The position numbers were made by a program, and so were the translations under genes. Below the pieces are notes generated by a model that was not told the DNA's origin, made no database searches, and saw only the letters and a program-made list of their open reading frames with translations. A stretch of 64,000 bases of DNA from NCBI RefSeq assembly GCF_025971925.1, contig NZ_JAPDHV010000010.1, positions 16,776 to 80,775 on the forward strand, written 5' to 3'. Source of the DNA: Chryseobacterium oryctis (GTDB lineage Bacteria > Bacteroidota > Bacteroidia > Flavobacteriales > Weeksellaceae). Below, piece after piece: positions 37,134 through 45,236 of this stretch; position 1 is the stretch's first letter, and the number at the start of each line of letters is the position of its first letter.

Positions 37134-37332
37134 TTCTTTTGTCTTGAAACAAAAGAAACAAAAATTCAAGACTGGAAACTTTCGCTAAAAAATATTTTTA
37201 TTCTCTAAAAATCCCAAAACTCGTGCGAATTGAATATTGGTTGTTCGATACAATATTTATGTCGCACTCAAACAGTGGGATTTTATTAACGTTCATAAAA
37301 TTATTTTTCTTAACGCTCCATTTTCCTAGGTC
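37134..37332 (-). repeat. Intercistronic structured repeat, copy 1
   Basis: About 200 bases between argE and argH that recur at 41582-41781 with roughly three-quarters identity. Nested stems are seen: 37208-37216 with 37276-37284, 37223-37228 with 37262-37267, and 37183-37188 with 37286-37291 (one G-U pair on the minus strand). A small CTTTTGT/ACAAAAG hairpin lies at the 3' side. Differences from copy 2 inside stems are compensatory. It would be transcribed within the operon on the minus strand. Confidence 0.65.
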
Positions 37333-37391
37333 GTTAATTACACTAATAGACTTCCATCATCCATCATCCATCATCCATCTTCCAATCTATA

Positions 37392-38474
37392 CTATAAAAC
37401 CTTTTCTAAAATTCGGATGTAAATTTCAATTCCTTCCTCTATTTCATTTATATATATGTATTCATCCGCAGTATGAGAACGCCTACTATCACCCGGACCA
37501 ATTTTCACAGATGCACACGGAATTATTGCTTGGTCTGAAGATGTTGGCGAACCGTAAATTGTCCTGCCAATTTCTAATCCTGCCTGTACAAACGGATGTT
37601 CTTTTTCAATTTTTGAAGAATTTAACCTCAATGACCTCGCCTTTAAATCAGATTTCATTTGTGACTGAATAATTTCAAAAACCTCTCTGTTTGAATATTC
37701 ATCTGTAACTCTCACATCCAGAGTGAAAGCACAAGATTCCGGAACTACATTATGCTGAACTCCCGCATGAATTCCCGATAAAGTAACTTTAACCTCCCCT
37801 AAATATTCTGAAACTTTTGGAAATTTGAAATTTAAAATATTCTGCAAATCTTCCATACATTTCACAATCGAGTTATCGTCATTAGGATGAGCAGCGTGAG
37901 AAGGAGTTCCTTTCATTTCCCCATCAATTACCAAAAGTCCTTTTTCTGCAATCGCTAAATTCATCTGCGTTGGTTCACCCACAATAGCGAGTTCTACATT
38001 TGGTAGTTGAGGAAAAAGAGCTTCAATGCCGTCAAAACCTGAAATCTCCTCCTCTGCCGTCAAAGCAATAACTAAATTATATTTTAAATCTTCTTTTTCA
38101 TAAAAATGTAAAAAAACCTGCGCCATAGAAACCAAAGAGGCTCCTGCATCATTACTTCCCAAACCAAATAATTTTCCATCTTTTTCGACAGGTAAAAACG
38201 GGTCTAAAGTATAGGCTTTATTAGGTTTTACTGTGTCATGATGTGTATTTAACAAAATTGAAGGCTTGAATACATCAAAATGCTTGTTAACCGCCCAAAT
38301 ATTATTTTTGAAACGCTTCGTAGGAATTTGATGTTTATTAAAAAAATTCTCAATTTCTACAGAAGTATTATACTCATCTTTGCTGAAAGACGGAATTTCA
38401 ATCAGTTTTTTGAGCAGCTCAACTGCGTTATTCAGTAATTCATTTTTGTTATAAACAGATTTCGGTTCCTGCAT
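37392..38474 (-). CDS. argE: M20-family N-acyl-citrulline/ornithine deacylase
   Basis: A 360-residue M20 metallopeptidase-fold deacylase. Metal ligands and the general base are visible: H-x-D in NTHHDTV, D in GSNDAGASL, E-E in TAEEEISG, E in VGEPTQM, and H in RRSHTADEYI. A dimerisation domain lies at about 175-285. In Bacteroidota this enzyme removes the N-succinyl (or N-acetyl) group from N-acyl-citrulline made by the transcarbamylase encoded two genes upstream. Its start overlaps the end of argB by 26 bases. The exact acyl group is inferred from ArgF'. Confidence 0.88.
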   Translation of the reverse strand: MQEPKSVYNKNELLNNAVELLKKLIEIPSFSKDEYNTSVEIENFFNKHQIPTKRFKNNIWAVNKHFDVFKPSILLNTHHDTVKPNKAYTLDPFLPVEKDGKLFGLGSNDAGASLVSMAQVFLHFYEKEDLKYNLVIALTAEEEISGFDGIEALFPQLPNVELAIVGEPTQMNLAIAEKGLLVIDGEMKGTPSHAAHPNDDNSIVKCMEDLQNILNFKFPKVSEYLGEVKVTLSGIHAGVQHNVVPESCAFTLDVRVTDEYSNREVFEIIQSQMKSDLKARSLRLNSSKIEKEHPFVQAGLEIGRTIYGSPTSSDQAIIPCASVKIGPGDSRRSHTADEYIYINEIEEGIEIYIRILEKVL

Positions 38475-39243
38475 GATGGTTTTCTATATGGTTTTTTAGT
38501 TGGGTTTCTTTAATTAAGAATACTTTATTCACGTTATTTTTTACAGCTCCGAGAGCATTTTCCAGCTTGGGTAAAATTCCTTTATGTAACTTTCCTTCTT
38601 CTTTTAATATTGAAAATTCTTCTTCAGAAACAGTTTTTATCACAGATTTCGGATTATCTACATCTCCTAAAACCCCTTCTTTATCAAAGCAATACAATAA
38701 TTCCACTTCATATTTTGAAGATAAGGACTGTGCGATTACCGAAGCGATTGTATCTGCATTGGTATTTAAAAGATTGCCTTTTTTGTCATGGGTAATTGCA
38801 GAAAAAACAGGAGTAAGACTAAGTTTAAGAAGTTTATTAATCAATTTTCTGTTTACGCTTTTTTCTTCAACATCTCCTACAAACCCAAAATCAATTTCCG
38901 CATTTTTTCTTTTTTTAGCTTTAATCAAATTAGCATCTGCTCCCGAAAAACCTATTGCTTTACACTTCTTTTGCTGAAGTTTTGCCACAATATTTTTATT
39001 GATTCCTCCAGCATACACCATCGCTACAATATCCAGAGTATCTTTGTCTGTAATTCTCCTTCCGTTGACCAATTTCTGTTCAATACCTAGTTTATCTGCC
39101 AAAGTTGTTGCTAATTTCCCTCCTCCATGAACCAAGATTTTCTTTTCTTTAATTTCAGAAAACTGCTCAAGAAACTGATTCAACAATTCATCATCATCAA
39201 TCAAAGCACCCCCTATTTTCACAACAAAAAGCTTCTCTTTCAT
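38449..39243 (-). CDS. argB: N-acylglutamate kinase
   Basis: 264 residues from the ATG at 39243 (a longer frame would run into argF'). It is an amino-acid kinase family enzyme phosphorylating N-acetyl- or N-succinyl-glutamate. Motifs are VKIGGALIDD, ILVHGGGK, FSGADAN and LLNTNADTIAS. It has no N-terminal extension of the kind linked to arginine feedback inhibition in some bacteria. It lies seven bases after argF' and overlaps the following deacylase gene. Confidence 0.93.
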   Translation of the reverse strand: MKEKLFVVKIGGALIDDDELLNQFLEQFSEIKEKKILVHGGGKLATTLADKLGIEQKLVNGRRITDKDTLDIVAMVYAGGINKNIVAKLQQKKCKAIGFSGADANLIKAKKRKNAEIDFGFVGDVEEKSVNRKLINKLLKLSLTPVFSAITHDKKGNLLNTNADTIASVIAQSLSSKYEVELLYCFDKEGVLGDVDNPKSVIKTVSEEEFSILKEEGKLHKGILPKLENALGAVKNNVNKVFLIKETQLKNHIENHHAGTEICL

Positions 39244-39250
39244 GATGTTT

Positions 39251-40213
39251 TTATTTTCCTGAATTAATTTCATCTAAAATTTCACTGAACACTGTTTGTG
39301 CAGAGAAAATTCGGTTTTTTGCCTGTTGATAAATGATAGAATTTTCTCCATCCATCACTTCATCACTCAACTCCAAATTTCTTCGAACAGGAAGACAATG
39401 CATCACTTTAGCATTATTAGTATTTTTTAATTTTTCATTCGTCAACATCCAATCTTCTTTTACTTCAGGCATTTCCGCATAATCATCAAACGAAGACCAG
39501 TTTTTCACGTAAATGAAATCAGCGTCTTTGAATGCTTCTTCCTGATTGTGAATCACTGTTGTATCTTTAGTAAAGTTTTTATCTAAATCATAACCTTCAG
39601 GATTAGTAATAACAAAATCTACATCCATTTCCTGCATCCATTCTGTAAACGAGTTTCCTACAGCATGAGCAATTGGTTTAATATGTGGCGCCCAAGTAAG
39701 AACAACTTTCGGCTTACGTTCTTCATTCCAGTTTTCTGTAATCGTGATGCAATCTGCCAAACTTTGAAGCGGGTGACGTGTTGCTGACTCCAAGGAAATA
39801 ACAGGAACTTTTGCGTGTTTTTCAAATTGGCTTAAAATGCTTTCATTAACGTCATCTTCTTTATTTTTCATTCCTGCAAAGCAACGAACTGCAATGATGT
39901 CACAATATTGATTCAGAACTTCTATTGCATCTTTGATGTGTTCAACGGTATTTCCGTCCATAACAGCTCCGTCTGCAAATTCTAAATTCCAGGCTTCTTG
40001 TGCTGCATTTAAAGTCAGAACATTTAATCCTAAATTTTGAGCCGCAATCTGGCTGCTCAAACGGGTTCTCAAACTTGAATTTAAGAATACAAGTCCGATT
40101 GTTTTTCCTTTTCCTTTCTCTGTTTCGGAAAGAGGATTTTCTTTTATTTGTAAGGCTTTTTTTATGATTTGTTGTAAGTTTTCAATATCACTTACAGAAG
40201 TAAATTTTTTCAT
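39251..40213 (-). CDS. argF': N-succinylornithine (N-acylornithine) carbamoyltransferase
   Basis: A 320-residue transcarbamylase that uses N-acylated ornithine rather than ornithine. The carbamoyl-phosphate loop reads FLNSSLRTR instead of the canonical F-x-x-x-STRTR, and RHPLQSLAD and HCLPVRRN follow. Both are typical of the acyl-ornithine enzymes of Bacteroides and Xanthomonas. Residue 90 (GNTVEH) is Val. At this position the Bacteroides fragilis succinylornithine enzyme has Pro90 and the acetylornithine enzyme has Glu92, so Val argues for N-succinylornithine. Its carbamoyl phosphate comes from CarAB, encoded 5 kb away. It is separated from argD by a REP-like repeat. Confidence 0.9.
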   Translation of the reverse strand: MKKFTSVSDIENLQQIIKKALQIKENPLSETEKGKGKTIGLVFLNSSLRTRLSSQIAAQNLGLNVLTLNAAQEAWNLEFADGAVMDGNTVEHIKDAIEVLNQYCDIIAVRCFAGMKNKEDDVNESILSQFEKHAKVPVISLESATRHPLQSLADCITITENWNEERKPKVVLTWAPHIKPIAHAVGNSFTEWMQEMDVDFVITNPEGYDLDKNFTKDTTVIHNQEEAFKDADFIYVKNWSSFDDYAEMPEVKEDWMLTNEKLKNTNNAKVMHCLPVRRNLELSDEVMDGENSIIYQQAKNRIFSAQTVFSEILDEINSGK

Positions 40214-40302
40214 TTGGTAATTTTAATTTTTACAATGGACAAATGAAATATCCATTTCATTTTGAATTGATTTTCAGAGTTTTTTTAATCTGTATATTCT
40301 TT

Positions 40303-40403
40303 TCATTCCGACGAAGGAAGAATCTATTAATGATATTAAAAAGAGATTCTTCACTCCACTTCTGAACTTCGTTCGTAAACCTTCAGTTTATACTCAGAAT
40401 GAC
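40303..40403. repeat. Extragenic palindromic repeat within the arginine operon
   Basis: The inner stem GAAGAATCT/AGATTCTTC (40317-40325 with 40344-40352) and the outer stem TCATTC/GAATGA (40303-40308 with 40397-40402) form the familiar Bacteroidota hairpin with CATTCCGACGAAGGAAG at its left side. The loop regions are enlarged. It fills the 209-base gap between argD and argF'. Confidence 0.7.
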
Positions 40404-40422
40404 AAACTGAACATTTTACAGC

Positions 40423-41562
40423 TTATATATTTTCTAAAACAGTTTTTAAAGCATTGATAAATAAATCAGTTTCTTCATTTTTAATATTAAGCGCTGGAAG
40501 AATCCTTAAAACTGTTTTATCATTAGAATTTCCAGTGAAAATATGATGGTCATACAATAAACTTTTCCTCACTTCAGCACAATCTCTATCTAGTTCTATC
40601 CCAATCATAAGACCTTTTCTTCGGATTGTTTTAATATGTGGAAAATCTTTAATTTCATTTTCAATATAATTGCCCATTTCACGAGCATTTTCAATAAGAC
40701 TTTCATCTTTAATAACATCCAACACCGCAATTGCAGCCGCACAAGCAAGATGATTTCCACCAAAAGTGGTTCCTAATAAACCATTACTTGCCTGAAATTT
40801 CGGATGAATTAAAACTCCTCCAATCGGAAAACCATTTCCCATTCCTTTAGCTGTTGTGATGATATCCGGTTCAATTCCGAATTCCTGATGTGCAAAGAAA
40901 TATCCGCTTCTTCCGTAACCGGATTGTACTTCATCCAAAATCAAAACTGCATCATATTTCTCACACAATTCTTTGATTTTAGTTAAAAAATCAACTGTTG
41001 GAATCATAATTCCACCCACACCCTGAATTCCTTCTATAATGACGGATGAAATTTCAGCTCCGTGAGCTTTAAAAACTTCTTCAAGCTGTTCGATATTATT
41101 CCATTCGGACTTAATAAATCTTTCATCATAATTTACCGGAGCTACAATTTTCGGATTATCTGTCACCGAAACTGCGGCTGAAGTTCTTCCATGAAATGAA
41201 CCTGAGAAATATACAACTTTGCTTTTCCCGTTATGAAAAGAAGCCAATTTTAAAGCATTTTCATTTGCTTCCGCACCAGAATTACATAAAAACAGATTAT
41301 ACTCTTGTAAACCAGAAAGTTCACCTAACTTTTCAGCTAATTCTGTCTGCAAGGAATTTTGAACGGAATTTGAGTAAAAAGATATTTTATCTAATTGTTC
41401 TTTAAGTTTGTTTTGATAATACGGATGATTGTGACCAATAGAAATCACCGCGTGACCTCCATAAAAATCGAGATATTTTTCTCCTTTTTCGTCCCAAAGA
41501 AATGAACCTTGAGCTTTAATTGGATTTATGTTGAATAATGGGTATACGTTGAATAAATTCAT
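40423..41562 (-). CDS. argD: N-acylornithine aminotransferase
   Basis: A 379-residue class III PLP aminotransferase converting N-acylglutamate semialdehyde to N-acylornithine. Seen are GHAVISIGHNHP, CNSGAEANENALKLA, SFHGRT, ILDEVQSGYGRSGYF and the PLP lysine in TTAKGMGNGFPIG. Flanking repeats (a REP on the argF' side, a structured repeat on the argC side) separate it from the rest of the operon, although all genes share one direction. Confidence 0.94.
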   Translation of the reverse strand: MNLFNVYPLFNINPIKAQGSFLWDEKGEKYLDFYGGHAVISIGHNHPYYQNKLKEQLDKISFYSNSVQNSLQTELAEKLGELSGLQEYNLFLCNSGAEANENALKLASFHNGKSKVVYFSGSFHGRTSAAVSVTDNPKIVAPVNYDERFIKSEWNNIEQLEEVFKAHGAEISSVIIEGIQGVGGIMIPTVDFLTKIKELCEKYDAVLILDEVQSGYGRSGYFFAHQEFGIEPDIITTAKGMGNGFPIGGVLIHPKFQASNGLLGTTFGGNHLACAAAIAVLDVIKDESLIENAREMGNYIENEIKDFPHIKTIRRKGLMIGIELDRDCAEVRKSLLYDHHIFTGNSNDKTVLRILPALNIKNEETDLFINALKTVLENI

Positions 41563-41581
41563 TTTTTTGTTTTTTTATATT

Positions 41582-41781
41582 TTTCTTTTGTCTTAAAACA
41601 AAAGAAACAAAAGTTCAAGACTGGAAACTTCCGTTAAAAATTTAAATTGAATCCTAAAATTCCCAAAACTCGCACGAATTGAGGATTTGTTCTTCGATTG
41701 AAATTTTGCCTCGTGCTCAAACAGTGGGAATTTCTTAACGGATTAAATATAAATTTTCTTAACACTCCATTTTCCTAGGTC
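41582..41781 (-). repeat. Intercistronic structured repeat, copy 2
   Basis: The second copy of the element at 37134-37332, in the gap between argC and argD and in the same orientation. Stems: 41657-41665 with 41725-41733, 41672-41677 with 41711-41716, and 41631-41637 with 41735-41741, all perfect. Both ends match copy 1 well (CTTTTGTCTT at one end, TTTTCCTAGGTC at the other). The inter-stem loops differ freely. Confidence 0.65.
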
Positions 41782-41828
41782 AGTTTAATTAGAGTTTTTA
41801 AAATTAAAAATTGACTTTTAAGTTCTTT

Positions 41829-42791
41829 TTAAAATGCAATCGGTTTTAAGTTTAAACCCAAGTTTTCTTCCCAACCCATTGCAATGTTCATATTTTGAAC
41901 AGCCTGTCCGGATGCTCCTTTCAACAAATTGTCAATCGCTGAGTGAATCACGGCAACATTTCCACTCTTTTCAATTTGGATCACACAGCGATTGGTATTG
42001 ACAACCTGTTTTAAATCAATAGGTTTTTCACTTATCTTTGCAAAAGGTTCATCTGCATAAAAATCTTTATACAATTGCTCAATGTCTGAAAGTTCTAAAT
42101 CCGTTTTCACTGTGGAACTTGTAAAAATTCCTCTCGCAAAATCACCTCTCCATGGAATAAAATTTAGACTGATTTCATTATTGTTAAAAGAAACCAATTG
42201 CTGTAAAATCTCTTCTACATGCTGATGTTTCAAAGTTTTATATGCCGAAATATTATCATTCCTCCAAGTAAAATGCGTGGTTGATTGTAAAGACTGACCT
42301 GCACCTGTAGAACCTGTAATTCCTGTTGTATAAACCTCATTCAGCAACCCTTTTTGAGCTAAAGGAAGCAAAGCGAGTTGAATTGAAGTTGCAAAACACC
42401 CAGGATTCGCAATACTTTTAGATCCTGAAAGTTGCTTTTTGTTGATTTCAGGCAATCCGTAGATAAAATTTCTGCTTCCGAAATTTCCATTTAAACGGAA
42501 ATCGTTTCCTAAATCAATGATTAACGTTTCATCTTTTACAGGATTCTGATTCAACCAATTTTCACTTTCTTTATGCGGAAGACACAAAAAAAGAATGTCT
42601 ACATCTTCAGGTTGATCCGTTAAAACCACATCACAAACCGTCGTCAAATCCGGGTACAAGTCTGAAATTTTTGTTCCCGAATTCGAACGACTATATAAAA
42701 AACTCAATATAACCTTGGGATGAAAGGCCAACAAACGCACCAATTCGCTTCCTGTGTAACCGTTTGCTCCTACAATTCCTACCTTCTTCAT
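41829..42791 (-). CDS. argC: N-acyl-gamma-glutamyl-phosphate reductase
   Basis: A 320-residue NADPH-dependent reductase forming N-acylglutamate semialdehyde. The Rossmann motif GIVGANGYTGSEL and the catalytic Cys in SIANPGCFATS are present, with GAGQSLQSTTHF and the C-terminal region LLKGASGQAVQNMNI. It belongs to the shorter ArgC type. Its start overlaps the argG stop by four bases. Confidence 0.96.
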   Translation of the reverse strand: MKKVGIVGANGYTGSELVRLLAFHPKVILSFLYSRSNSGTKISDLYPDLTTVCDVVLTDQPEDVDILFLCLPHKESENWLNQNPVKDETLIIDLGNDFRLNGNFGSRNFIYGLPEINKKQLSGSKSIANPGCFATSIQLALLPLAQKGLLNEVYTTGITGSTGAGQSLQSTTHFTWRNDNISAYKTLKHQHVEEILQQLVSFNNNEISLNFIPWRGDFARGIFTSSTVKTDLELSDIEQLYKDFYADEPFAKISEKPIDLKQVVNTNRCVIQIEKSGNVAVIHSAIDNLLKGASGQAVQNMNIAMGWEENLGLNLKPIAF

Positions 42792-43984
42792 CCTTCTACC
42801 TTATTAATCTGATGATATATATTTAAAGAGTTGCTTACGATTTTTGTGTATCCTTTTACATCTTCTCCCGTCCAGGCTCTGTTTGCTTCACCATAACTTC
42901 CAAATTTATCAGACATTAAATCGTGCTTGGATTCAATTCCATTTAAAATAAATCGGTAAGGATGAAGAGTTATAAAAACTTTTCCGCTCACTGTTTTTTG
43001 AGAATCAATCAAGAAATATTCAATATTTCTCATTACCGGGTCTAAGAAAAGTGCTTCGTGAAGCCAGTTTCCGTACCAATCTGATAATTGAGATTTCATC
43101 ATTTGCTGATATTTTGAAAGCGTATGTTTTTCCAATAAATGATGTGCTTTGATGATTACAGAAGCTGCTGCAGCTTCAAAACCTACTCTTCCTTTAATTC
43201 CAACAATTGTATCTCCAACGTGAATATCACGACCAATTCCGTAAACCGAAGCTAATTTTTCTATTTTTTGAATAGCATAAACAGGATGTTCAAAATTTCC
43301 CCCATTCACCGCAACAATTTCTCCTTCTTTAAATTCTATTTCCAATTCTGAAGGTTCTGTTTTTTCAACTTGTGAAGGAAAGGCTTCTTCAGGAAGATAA
43401 TTTCTTGAAGTCAGAGTTTCTTTTCCACCTACCGAAGTTCCCCACAATCCTTTATTTACAGAATATTGAGCTTTCTGAAATTCCATTTCATAACCATGAT
43501 TTTTCAAAAATTCGATTTCTTCTTCACGAGAAAGAGTCATATCGCGAATCGGCGTAATGATTTCAACATTCGGACACATTACCTGAAAAATCAGATCAAA
43601 ACGAACCTGGTCATTTCCGGCTCCAGTACTTCCGTGTGCGATAGCATCCGCATTAATTTCAATAGCATATTTAGCAATTTCCTGCGCCTGAATCGTACGT
43701 TCAGCACTTACTGACAACGGATAAGTGTTATTTTTCAAAACATTTCCGAAAATCAGATATTTTACACAAGAATTATAATAATCTTCCTGAGCATCAACAC
43801 ACCTGTATTCTTTAACACCAAGATTCAAGGCTTTTTTCTCCAACTCTTTTTCTTCTTCTTTAGAAAAACCTCCGGTGTTTACAGTTACCGCATAAACATC
43901 ATATCCTAATATTTCACTAAGATATTTAGCACAATAAGAAGTATCTAATCCTCCACTAAACGCTAAGATGACTTTCTTTTTCAT
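42788..43984 (-). CDS. argG: Argininosuccinate synthase
   Basis: A 398-residue ATP pyrophosphatase-fold enzyme joining citrulline and aspartate. The P-loop AFSGGLDTSYC, the GSTGAGNDQVRFD segment and TVSGKVFITLHPYRF are visible. It overlaps the upstream GNAT gene by 29 bases and the downstream argC by four, so these three are tightly coupled. Citrulline must be freed by ArgE before it reaches this enzyme. Confidence 0.96.
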   Translation of the reverse strand: MKKKVILAFSGGLDTSYCAKYLSEILGYDVYAVTVNTGGFSKEEEKELEKKALNLGVKEYRCVDAQEDYYNSCVKYLIFGNVLKNNTYPLSVSAERTIQAQEIAKYAIEINADAIAHGSTGAGNDQVRFDLIFQVMCPNVEIITPIRDMTLSREEEIEFLKNHGYEMEFQKAQYSVNKGLWGTSVGGKETLTSRNYLPEEAFPSQVEKTEPSELEIEFKEGEIVAVNGGNFEHPVYAIQKIEKLASVYGIGRDIHVGDTIVGIKGRVGFEAAAASVIIKAHHLLEKHTLSKYQQMMKSQLSDWYGNWLHEALFLDPVMRNIEYFLIDSQKTVSGKVFITLHPYRFILNGIESKHDLMSDKFGSYGEANRAWTGEDVKGYTKIVSNSLNIYHQINKVEG

Positions 43985-44555
43985 TATTATATTGATTTTC
44001 AGGTTGATTATTTACAACACTATTTGTTTTATTGTTTTCAGGATCGAAAAGCATTGCAGTACAAAGACAATTTTTACGTTCCTTTTTCATTAAAATTTCA
44101 TAATTCACACAGTTTTTACAACCATTCCAAAATTCTTCATCCTGCGTAAGTTCTGAGTAAATAACTGGCTTGTAACCTAGATCACTGTTAATTTTCATCA
44201 CAGCTAGACCTGTTGTAAGTCCAAAAACTTTTGCATTCGGAAATTTTTCTCTAGATAATTGGAAAACCCTATTTTTTATTAAAGTAGCAACTCCCCTGTT
44301 CCTGAATTTCGGAGAAACTATAAGTCCTGAGTTAGCTACAAACTTGCCATGTGACCAGGTTTCTATATAGCAGAAACCCACCCATTCGCTATTTTCAGTG
44401 GCAATCACAGCATTGCCTTCCGAAATCTTTTTACTCAAGTATTCTATAGAACGTTTTGCAATCCCCGTTCCTCTACGCTGTGCAGAATCATACATTTCCT
44501 GCTGTATTTCACTCACATACATCAAATGTATGGATGAGGAAATTTCTATTTCCAT
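43956..44555 (-). CDS. GNAT acyltransferase heading the arginine operon, with cysteine-rich tail
   Basis: A 199-residue GNAT protein. Substrate and acyl-CoA binding elements include VGFCYIETW, NSGLIVSPKFRNRGVA (the R-x-x-G-x-A loop, about 85-90) and FGLTTGLAVMKINSDLGYK. The C-terminal extension holds C146-x2-C149 and C163-x-C165, which could bind a metal, followed by an Asn-rich end. As the first gene of an arginine operon that lacks argJ and a classical argA, it is the likely N-acylglutamate synthase (succinyl- or acetyl-CoA plus glutamate). That role is inferred from position; the acyl group is unknown. Confidence 0.82.
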   Translation of the reverse strand: MEIEISSSIHLMYVSEIQQEMYDSAQRRGTGIAKRSIEYLSKKISEGNAVIATENSEWVGFCYIETWSHGKFVANSGLIVSPKFRNRGVATLIKNRVFQLSREKFPNAKVFGLTTGLAVMKINSDLGYKPVIYSELTQDEEFWNGCKNCVNYEILMKKERKNCLCTAMLFDPENNKTNSVVNNQPENQYNNEKESHLSV

Positions 44556-44576
44556 TTATTTATCTAAATTTTTTGG

Positions 44577-44609
44577 CAAATTTAAAATATAATAACTTTA
44601 TAATCCAAA
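44577..44609 (-). promoter_or_regulatory. Promoter of the arginine operon
   Basis: The minus strand carries TTTG (44609-44606), a 21-base spacer and TAAATTTG (44584-44577), close to the Bacteroidota consensus. The predicted leader before the GNAT start codon is about 16 bases. I see no obvious ARG-box palindrome. Confidence 0.65.
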
Positions 44610-44672
44610 TTAAAAAGATATTTTTTTTGTTTAAATAAAATTAACAGGTAAAATTATCTTTATTGAAAATTA

Positions 44673-44699
44673 TATATTTGCTAAATTATTATATATTTG
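44673..44699 (+). promoter_or_regulatory. Tandem -7-like boxes upstream of the zinc-ribbon gene
   Basis: TATATTTG occurs at 44673-44680 and 44692-44699, each followed by CTAAA, with a 19-base period. Both match TAnnTTTG. The second lies 17 bases before the ATG and is the better placed. The duplication may give two start sites or a two-site operator. Confidence 0.45.
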
Positions 44700-44715
44700 C
44701 TAAAAAGATATAGTT

Positions 44716-45132
44716 ATGGAAAATAACTGTCCTAAATGCAATGGTAATAAAATTGTAAAAAGTGGGATAATCAACAATAAACAAAGATTTCACTGCAAAG
44801 ATTGCAACTACTATTTTACAGTTAAAAAGTTAGGAAAACAAATCGATGATTACTATGTAACTAAAGCCCTCCAACTCTATCTTGAAGGTCTAAGCTATCG
44901 TGAAATAGAAAGAATTTTAGGCGTTTCTCATGTAACCATAAGTTCATGGATAAAAAAATACAATATAGTAAGACCTCCTCATTCAGAATTCCATCCTGTA
45001 TACAAAATATTGAAACAAAATGAGTTAATAGACTATATTTCCCATGAAGAAAACATTAAAGATTCAGGTATAATTATTACTCAATTTGCCGACAAATACA
45101 TGCTTATAAAATGGGAACGTTTTAAAAAGTAA
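44716..45132 (+). CDS. InsA-like zinc-ribbon/helix-turn-helix protein
   Basis: 138 residues. The N-terminal zinc ribbon has C5-x2-C8 and C27-x2-C30 (CPKCNG, FHCKDCNYYF), as in the InsA protein of IS1 elements. An HTH follows (about 58-82; YREIERILGVSHVTISSWIKK) and then a non-conserved 50-residue tail. No DDE transposase frame follows and no terminal inverted repeats are seen, so this is not an active IS. Its place at the head of the porin/transporter/kinase/acs run suggests a domesticated transcriptional regulator of that locus. This is inference from position and domain content. Confidence 0.8.
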   Translation: MENNCPKCNGNKIVKSGIINNKQRFHCKDCNYYFTVKKLGKQIDDYYVTKALQLYLEGLSYREIERILGVSHVTISSWIKKYNIVRPPHSEFHPVYKILKQNELIDYISHEENIKDSGIIITQFADKYMLIKWERFKK

Positions 45133-45141
45133 AGACAAAAC

Positions 45142-45164
45142 TATATATTAACCAATAATATATA
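45142..45164. promoter_or_regulatory. AT-rich inverted repeat between regulator and porin
   Basis: TATATATTA (45142-45150) and TAATATATA (45156-45164) form a perfect dyad around ACCAA. No T-run follows, so it is more likely a binding site or promoter region than a terminator. Confidence 0.35.
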
Positions 45165-45197
45165 TTAAATTTCCTTAAACAAATTATTAATTACAAC

Positions 45198-45223
45198 TTG
45201 GTATTCACAAAAAATAATACCAA
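45198..45223. promoter_or_regulatory. Inverted repeat just upstream of the porin gene
   Basis: TTGGTATT (45198-45205) and AATACCAA (45216-45223) form a perfect 8-base dyad with a 10-base spacer, ending 13 bases before the porin ATG. It could be an operator, for instance for the InsA-like protein, or an RNA hairpin near the translation start. Confidence 0.45.
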
Positions 45224-45236
45224 AAATTGATAATTT

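Noticed and set aside
37134..41781. The two 200-base repeats as insertion sequences
   Set aside because: They encode no transposase and show no terminal inverted repeats or clear target duplications; a non-autonomous element cannot be excluded and is noted in the findings.
44716..45132. Active IS1-family element
   Set aside because: Only the InsA-like zinc ribbon and HTH are present; no InsB transposase frame and no flanking inverted repeats.
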